The position numbers and the translations under genes were made by a program. From Trichobilharzia szidati (taxonomy: Eukaryota; Platyhelminthes; Trematoda; Strigeidida; Schistosomatidae), in NCBI GenBank assembly GCA_944472155.2, contig OX235279.1, positions 47,403,564 to 47,467,563 of the forward strand: a stretch of DNA of 64,000 nucleotides, given 5' to 3'. The stretch's first letter is position 1, and each line of letters begins with the position of its first letter. Positions 57,301-64,000 of the stretch are shown here, piece after piece. Under the pieces are notes generated by a model that was not told the origin of the DNA, did not search any database, and was given only the letters and a program-made list of their open reading frames with translations.

Positions 57301-58160
57301 TCTCGTACTGATAAATCATCCAAAAACATAAGACTGTGAGTGAACTAGAATTTGGGTACAATCATTCTAGTATGTTTAAATGGGCTCAGCAACAATGCCA
57401 GCTACTAGCACTATTTAAATCTGTTGGAAAAGAGACATGAAAAAATAGATAAGTTTTATCTGTAGTATTAGTAGTGTTAGCGAGTTCTGCAAAGTATTTA
57501 CCTACAATAACTCACTGACACAATAAATTTGCAGAGAAAGCCGTTTAATGTTGACCGGAAGTAAAATTAAAATGCTCACTATAACAAATAATTAGCATAT
57601 CACTATAATTGTTATCAGGTGTAATTATAGTTTGTGCGCGTCCATCACAATTAACTGACAATACTCTTTTCTCCGCATTACTCGTCCATATCGTATACTC
57701 ACTCGTTTCTGCTTTTTCAGGTGATGGATAATAATTTTTAGCATATTAACATTTTAATGTTATTCACATTGGCAATAATAGTAATCATGATAGGCTGTAA
57801 AGGTGAATAATATATACTTCCGGTAAGAGGATAATAATAATAATCGTACTAGGGATACTAAAGAATTCTTTTATTATCGAGATAATTAACCTTATTAAAT
57901 TTGATATTTCAGAAATTAATAGAAATATGAGCTTGATTAATAAACCTCACTTTTGTAGGGCATTTTCGAACTTAATTAATGAAGTACATCTCTGTATTCC
58001 AACTTGGTGAGTCGTTTCATTTCCTTCTTAAACCACAAAACCAACTAAGTCGGTTAGCATTTAAATGGAAAACAGTTCTACTGCACTGGCTCAAAAGAAG
58101 GAAAGCCTCTTGACCAGCATTTAAACACTATCGGCTTATTTCAAGTTTAACCATGCATTG
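57301..58160. other. Interval with no recognised feature
   Basis: AT-rich DNA without repeat or coding similarity that I can name. Confidence 0.45.
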
Positions 58161-58185
58161 ATATCAATTACAGAACTATTTAAAG

Positions 58186-58240
58186 CCAGGGATTATTGGA
58201 CAGCCCTTTCGTCCTAGTTAAGGACTCATCAGCAGTACGC
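58186..58240 (-). ncRNA. Hammerhead ribozyme motif with canonical core
   Basis: The minus strand has GCGUACUG stem I, CUGAUGAG core (58232-58226), stem II GUCC UUAACUA GGAC, GAAA (58210-58207), then GGGCUGUC with the GUC triplet (58201-58199) and CAAUAAUCCC. Core positions are all canonical; stem I pairs at four of six positions because of two changes in its 3' strand. Confidence 0.7.
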
Positions 58241-58517
58241 GATCACCTGATTTCGACCCCGGCGACCGAAATTGAAATAAATCAAATCCCTACGAACAAA
58301 CTCTTGAAAACTTTCATTTTATGCTGATCTAAAGCAAAATTACCACACTGAAAAGAGGATAGACCAGAAGTTGACATCAGTTAGAGAGTGATTGTAAAGC
58401 AAAGAGTCCCGTGTAGGTGTTTCGTCCTGGTTTCGAATAGAATCTGATAGCTAAATGGTCAACAGACTCGCTTCATGACCTGGAGGTGCTGTGGTCGTTC
58501 CCCGATGGCATCATGTG

Positions 58518-58566
58518 TGCGTAATGCTGTCGCAAATAAGGACGCAACAGCTGTCCAGTACATCCT
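58518..58566 (+). ncRNA. Degraded hammerhead, plus arm of third group
   Basis: Reads GUAAUGCUGUCGCAAAUAAGG with CUGUCGC in place of CUGAUGA and GCAA in place of GAAA, followed by CAGCUGUCCAGUACAUCC. Not expected to be active. Confidence 0.45.
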
Positions 58567-58640
58567 GGTTTTCAGTGTTCCTCTAAATGATGTCACTTCG
58601 TGATCAAATCCCTGTAAACAAACACTTGAAGATTAGAAAA

Positions 58641-60819
58641 AAAGATATTGGGATCAAACAAGATGGCATAGTACTTAAAACTTGAATTATGGTACTAACT
58701 TGTAATGAAGAAAAGCGCACTGTTTATTTCATCGTAATCAGATAGGAAATCAGCTGCCTGTTGCTCTGATAACGAGTAGGTTATTTTATCCCTAAAAGTT
58801 AGAAATCATGTGAGTGGACCTTAAACCACACCTACATTTCAGCTGAGTGTAACACTGATAGTACTACTTTTCTTGTTGTGAAGTGCCTCCTTAACCAGTC
58901 TTCATTTTTGTAGAGAAACATGCTAAAATTAGTTGCAAATTTAGGATGATTGAAACACTGGTATCTACCAGTGACCCACTGTAAATCATGCGACACTGGA
59001 AGTATCTTCTCCCTGCTTCAAAATATTCAGTGATGTTGACGTTTCACCTATTAGTATATTGATTTGGTTTGGAAACTGTTTTTAAAATAAATTGGTAGCA
59101 GGTTTCATTTCACTTCACACACACTTCAGTTAGAATTGTTGTATAAAATTATCAATCTTTTCAAGTTCAGTAAAGACAGGTCGTGGTTAACAAATTTGGT
59201 ATACATCAGAGTTCTAGTTTTCCAATATTTTGAACTGTATTTTGCCCATATAACTCGAAGTGACTACTCAGAATTAGTGTATCACACATACTACAGATAT
59301 AGCCTATATTCTGGTTCATCGAAGAAGCTTAGATCTTTCAGTAATGGCACTGCGACTCATTGGACTGGAAACCCAGTTCCTACCAGTGAGTAATGATTTC
59401 AAAACCCACCTATACCTGAGGAGGTTTGAACAGACAGTCAGTACCACCAGTCCTTACACTAAAGCTTTGGCTTATGATAAGCCCATTGATATTCATGTAT
59501 TACTGAGTAGCACATTTTTTTCAGATCATATAGTGAGAACCAGCCAATTCAGTCACGGGGAGAAAAACGAAGTTCATATCTTTCCAATCTAGTTAATTTC
59601 ACTACAGCATTATTACTCAGTAGTTGTCGTCATTTTGTACTTGGTTGATCAAATGGGTTTTAAGCCTACTTACCGATTATAAGTAAGAGATCTGAACACG
59701 TAACAACTGTTAGAAGAACAAGTAATACAACCAAGCACACTGTGATCTAGAAATGTCAAACTACTTTAGTCTGGCCCGTTTAACACGCTGCACAAAAAGG
59801 ATGACTATTATTCCGACTTATTTTATTTAACGTAAAAGAACACAAGTACTTGCTGAAGTTTTTTTGTCGTTAGTTAATTCTTGAGAGAAAAAAGTGCAGC
59901 ACTGCATGAATTTGCTGCATACATGGTAACACAGCTGTATTTGGGGACGAGCACGAGCAGATATAGAAAACGGGTTACTACCGCTTATTTAAGGTTAAAT
60001 GCGCCTACCTGTTCAAAAATAGGTTGGTTATCTTTTCAACTTCTACCTCAGATCTTTACTTTCAGAAGTTCTCCAACTAAGAAGTAAAAGTTCCCTCTTA
60101 AAATGACTCTAGTCAGTCACTCGCGTTCTCACAATTCACTGAATTCGACACAAAAAGCAGGCAGAAGACAGATTCATAAGGCGCATAGACAGTTTCTTCT
60201 CAGCTAAATGAAAAGAGCATGGAAACTGCTAACTCGACATAGCTGAATTACTCATTGATGAAAGAATTTATTTTGGTGCGTAAATTATATATTGTACTGA
60301 CTAATTATCATATAACTGCCTTCTCCCTTCCCCCTTCCTATAAACGATATGAAGCAGTGACTAGAGTCTAGCTAACTCCATAAGTTGTAGTATGTGACGG
60401 ACAGATGAGACTGGAAATGGTACACATAATAATCCTTTACTTTAATTACTTTGAGATATCTAATGATGAAAAGTAATAATCGTGTTTACATGTTTGATAG
60501 TGCCTGTCAATAGAATCTAGAAGTCACATTTAGATTGGCTGGAGGCTCAAACACCAGCCTAGTGAAGTATTTGTTCATTGGCCTAAGTAAACACTTGAAG
60601 ACACTGTTAAATATTTCATTTGTCTGGAGGAATAATTCTGAAGTGAAAGAATATCTCCTATTAATTGTTAACAGAAATAAATGTGAACATAGCAACAGTA
60701 CTAAACTGAGGTCTTGTCAACTTCATATAGCCTGGAACTATTTTAATATCTACATACAAAATATTAACAAATTTCATACTATGAATATGAATGCTAAACA
60801 AGTCATGCTTCGATAAAAT
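58641..60819. other. Long interval without recognised genes
   Basis: Several short open frames (59136-59393, 59344-59592, 60535-60816) show no domain. AT-rich DNA; nothing further recognised. Confidence 0.45.
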
Positions 60820-61878
60820 CGTAAAACTACGGATCATCATTGAACAAAGCTTGGAATGGCAGTCACCTCTCTACCTCAACTTCATTGACTTTGAAAAGGC
60901 CCTCGACAGCGTCGACTGAGAGGTGATTTGGCAACTACTTCGCTTCTATCGAGGGGTGCTGTCAACCATTATACACCTCATCCAACAGTTGTACGACAAT
61001 GCTGTGTGCCAAGTAATCCACAACGGGAAACTTACGGAATCCTTCGAGGTGAGGACAGAAGTAAGACAAGGCTGCATACTATCGCCAATGATTTTCCTGA
61101 TTACAGTAGACTGGATAATGCGACAAACAGCGGGCGACGAGGAAACAGGCATAAAATGGACTCACACAAAAACTTGGAGGATCTGGACTTCGCCGATGAT
61201 ATATGTCTGATTTCCCACAAACGCTGGAAGATATGCAAGTGAAAAGTAACAAGTTGGCAGAAGAAGAATCCAGAGAAGATAGGACTTCAGGTGAACATAG
61301 AGAAGACAGAGGTGATGAAGATTCTTGGGCAACAGCAACAGCAACAACAACAGACAACAATCAGCATAAATGGAAGGAACCTGAAAGAAACAACCTCCTT
61401 CACCTACCCACCTACCTGGGAAGCATCGTTTCAACTACAGACAGGCGGAACTGACGAGGATATCAAAGCAAGAATCGGAAAAGCAAAACAAGCTTTCATT
61501 AGTCCCAAGTCTGTGTGGAGGTCAACAACACTCAGCATCAAAAATAAGATCCGGATTTTCAACTCCAATGTGAATTCAGTCAGTGTTACTATACGGATCA
61601 GAGACTTGGCCAGCACGTCATACAGAGCATCTCAAACAAACTACAGACCTTCATTAACAGTTGTCTTCGCTCAATACCACTCAAGATCAGATGGCCAGGG
61701 TTGATAAGCAACAGAGATCTCTGGCAATGAGCGAACCAACACAGCAGGAACCGATTGTGAAACAAATAGGCAGGAAGAAATGGAGATGGATTGGGAATAC
61801 TCTGAGAAAACAAACCATCAAGTGACCTCACACGCCAGACTGAAGCCCTATTTTCCTCTAGAAACTAAAGGAGACAAT
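60820..61878 (+). mobile_element. LINE family B copy, 5'-truncated
   Basis: It starts within an RT segment (GGATCATCATTGAACAAAGC) and continues with YLNFIDFEKALDSVD (a stop follows: TGA in place of the usual CGA), QQLYDNAVCQVIHNGKL and VRQGC-ILSPMIF, LEDLDFADDICLISHK, a polyQ stretch coded by (CAA/CAG)n at about 61329-61356, the thumb and a 3' end CCTCTAGAAACTAAAGGAG. Its tail hosts the hairpin insert at 61879. Close relative of the minus copy at 30698-31955. Confidence 0.9.
61291..61704 (+). pseudogene. LINE B thumb fragment with polyQ
   Basis: A 137-codon frame from VNIEKTEVMKI through a polyglutamine run and SINGRNLKETTSFTY, into DEDIKARIGKAKQAF and TLSIKNKIRIFNSN. It is read through to a C-terminal shift. 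The catalytic DD motif lies upstream in another frame. Confidence 0.75.
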
Positions 61879-62035
61879 TAATATATGTGTAAAACTTGGG
61901 CACTGTGGTAGTAAGTAATTCCATATTAGTTTGTTTATTAGGTATATCACACAGTGAAACAGTATAATATGCTAACTCCAGTAAATAATACTGTTTCACT
62001 GTGTGATATACCTAATAAACAAACTAATATGGAAT
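61879..62035. mobile_element. 157-bp insertion with a perfect 50-bp inverted repeat
   Basis: The arms 61916-61965 and 61988-62037 are perfect reverse complements (50 nt) around a 22-nt loop. The segment is flanked by the 13-bp direct repeat TAAAGGAGACAAT (61866-61878 and 62036-62048). The direct repeat is the 3' end of LINE B, so the hairpin appears inserted there. It has no coding capacity. Confidence 0.7.
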
Positions 62036-62048
62036 TAAAGGAGACAAT

Positions 62049-63108
62049 ATTACAATGATAATTAAATACCATAATGGAAAGGATAAGATGAGTACTATAC
62101 AACTACTCGTCTCAATCAGTCAATAGTATATATAGTTTTATGAAAACATAATTAAAATGACGATAACAACAAATTTGGATAGTTTTAGGTGAAAAGACGT
62201 AATTTATCTGAAAAATGTGATACATTTGAGCAATATATATCGAGAAATCGGACCAGACAAATTTCTTGTCGATTCAGTCATGTGAAGAATGAAAAAAGAA
62301 ATGGTACGGCAAGATTAACGAAAATTTCTTCCCGAAAGGTATTTAACGCTATCTGATTGCATAATATTAATGGTCTTCATCCCCATTAAGGATCTTTGTA
62401 TTGATTGATATTGAAATTATTCTAGGTTGTATGCGACTGAAAAGAATCAACGAAATGTGATATCACACACCATCCTACTGAGTTTGTTATGCTTGCTTTA
62501 TTTAATTTCACCAAGGGGTAAAATTGTATGAAAAAGCAAATATGAATGTATAATATGATAAAAATATAGGGTTTCTTTTAAGCTGGACACCGATAATGAT
62601 CACTAGACAAAGCAAGATTTATCTATGTATAAGACAGTAGTCATCTTATCATTTTGTGGACGAAGTCATCAGCCATTTGCCCTGATGATATGCGCATATT
62701 AATCTGTCTAAGTACATTATAAGAAGCGAGTGATTTAAAACTTTTTCAGTTTTCTTAGCCTAATAGACTAAGTCAGTGACAGAAGCAAACTCCAACTGTC
62801 TAGCCAGTGGCATCTCAGAGACCTGCAGTGTTATTTTAGCAATCTGACCTTAACGAAAATAGGTACAAACGTTACCTGAGTCTTCATTGTGCTACGGAGA
62901 TAGAAAAGTTGCATGATTTTCAGTGAGAATAAGCTTTTTCTGTGGATAATTCATACCTTTCGTTAGTGTTAATCAGTTAGTGAATCAACGAATATAAATT
63001 TCTTGGATACCGCGACATTCTAACACTAACTTGTTTACGAGTAACATTAAGAATCCAGTGTAGGTCTAAATGAAGCTGTGCTTTAAATAACTTGTTCACT
63101 GATTATGC
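62049..63108. other. Interval with no recognised feature
   Basis: AT-rich DNA between the hairpin insert and the Penelope copy. No repeat or gene recognised. Confidence 0.45.
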
Positions 63109-64000
63109 ATGATTATTCTTGTGTCGAATACGAATACAGATATATTCATGTCCAACCTTGAAAGAACAAAGATGAAGCATGCAATCAACGAAACAACTTC
63201 CTACTGTCGATATGTTGATGACACATTTATACTGTGCAAAAATGAAAGTCATGCTTCACACTTACTAAGATTATTCAGTGATGCACACGCCAACACTGAG
63301 TTCACTATGGAATATGAAAGTGACGGAAAGTTCCACTTCCTCAACATCGCCATGGAACGCCTAGAAGACGGTAGTCTTCAAAAGTCAATTTATCGAAAGC
63401 CCACATGGAAAGGACAATACTTACATTTTAATAGCTTTTGTCCAAATAGCTTTAAACGTGGTCTAGTCAAGACTCTGTACTATAGAGCGAGGAGAATATG
63501 CTCTATAGAGAAATTAGAGGAAGAATTTGAGTTTCTTGAAAAGATATTGAAGAGCAATGGGTACCCTCAAAGGTTCATCAACAAGTATGGAAGATCTGAA
63601 GTCACAAAGGTAAAGCAAATCACAGTAGGAAAAAAGCCAATCTACTTTCAGCTTGATTATAAAGGTGAAAACATTGCAGCAATGATCAACAGAAGGCTGA
63701 GTACATCACTAGCCATAGCCTATCCTGCAGCTAAGCTCGTTCCCGTCTATCGAACAACTTGCTCTTTGATGCAATCGATAGATATCCTTCTCATGTTAAC
63801 TCCAACTGTATATACAAATTTACATGTATCTGCGGGAGCAGTTACATTGGAAGAACAGAAAGAAGAGCATATCTACGATTTTCTGAACATGTACCAAAAA
63901 GCTTACGTCTAAAGGGAACAAATGCTTTAAACAGTGCCATCGCCAGGCATCTCCTCGACACGGGTCATGAGGTGGACGTCGAAAAGTCGTTCAAAATTAT
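63109..64000 (+). pseudogene. Penelope-like element, RT and GIY-YIG, frameshifted and cut by window edge
   Basis: Frame 63109-63912 begins in the RT palm (TDIFMSNLE) with the active-site strand SYCRYVDDTF, then DGKFHFLNIAMERL and YRKPTW, a long thumb (ILKSNGYPQRFINKYG), and VGKKPIYFQLDYKGENI. After about 63770 this frame departs; the frame one base upstream continues with CIYKFTCICGSSYIGRTE and further GIY-YIG residues, including ARHLLDTGHEVDV, to the window edge. One frameshift and a 5' truncation make it inactive. It has the most complete RT part of the Penelope copies here. Confidence 0.92.

Larger units (their letters stand above)
58160..58640. mobile_element. Third group of hammerhead SINE arms, mixed orientation
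   Basis: A minus arm at 58170-58300 with a well-formed hammerhead; a fragment at about 58370-58440 (minus, only half a hammerhead); and a plus arm at about 58440-58640 with a degraded one. Tails CCATGT...AAACTC are similar to those of the pairs at 42 and 50 kb. The tRNA-like heads are weak. Confidence 0.6.

Noticed and set aside
59136..59592. Two overlapping plus-strand open frames
   Set aside because: No family features, no splice context and no similarity to other parts of the window.

Overview
This is flatworm nuclear DNA, almost certainly from a blood fluke (Schistosoma or a close relative). The grounds are an AT-rich sequence, one spliced host gene whose first introns are only about 30-65 nt long, and a dense load of schistosome-type retroelements: a CsRn1-like Gypsy element, SR2/Perere-type LINEs, Penelope-like elements with GIY-YIG endonucleases, and tRNA-derived SINEs carrying hammerhead ribozyme motifs. 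Nothing bacterial (operon, CRISPR array, rRNA) is present.

Layout. 1-8870: two Gypsy LTR retrotransposons in head-to-tail tandem on the minus strand, sharing a middle LTR (period 5224 bp, one difference noticed). The right-hand copy has complete gag and pol frames; the left-hand pol runs off the window edge. 9909-25191: the only host gene recognised, the delta subunit of translation initiation factor eIF2B (EIF2B4), plus strand, proposed as seven exons of 1596 nt in total. Its introns grow from 33, 30 and 65 nt to 2652, 1796 and 9111 nt, and the large ones are filled with retroelement debris, including one LINE nested in another. 25192-64000: no host gene recognised. This part is a patchwork of LINE family A (endonuclease and reverse transcriptase, 3' ends near 21000, 25500 and 36000), LINE family B (RTE-like, with a short A/T repeat tail), Penelope-like fragments, SINEs and low-complexity DNA.

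How the parts relate. The LINEs carry endonuclease and reverse transcriptase remnants but no intact frame. A tRNA-headed SINE (56120-56347 and 51577-51788, both with perfect target-site duplications) ends in the same 3' sequence as LINE family B, so it probably borrows that machinery. A second, Smalpha-like SINE carries hammerhead motifs and occurs as opposed pairs at 41.9-42.5, 50.0-50.4 and 58.2-58.6 kb. Two further short insertions (55770-55903 and 61879-62035) are hairpin-forming and bounded by 12-13 bp direct repeats; the first resembles a hammerhead. These small RNA-like elements are the most unusual content of the window. All family names are from memory of the families; no database search was possible.
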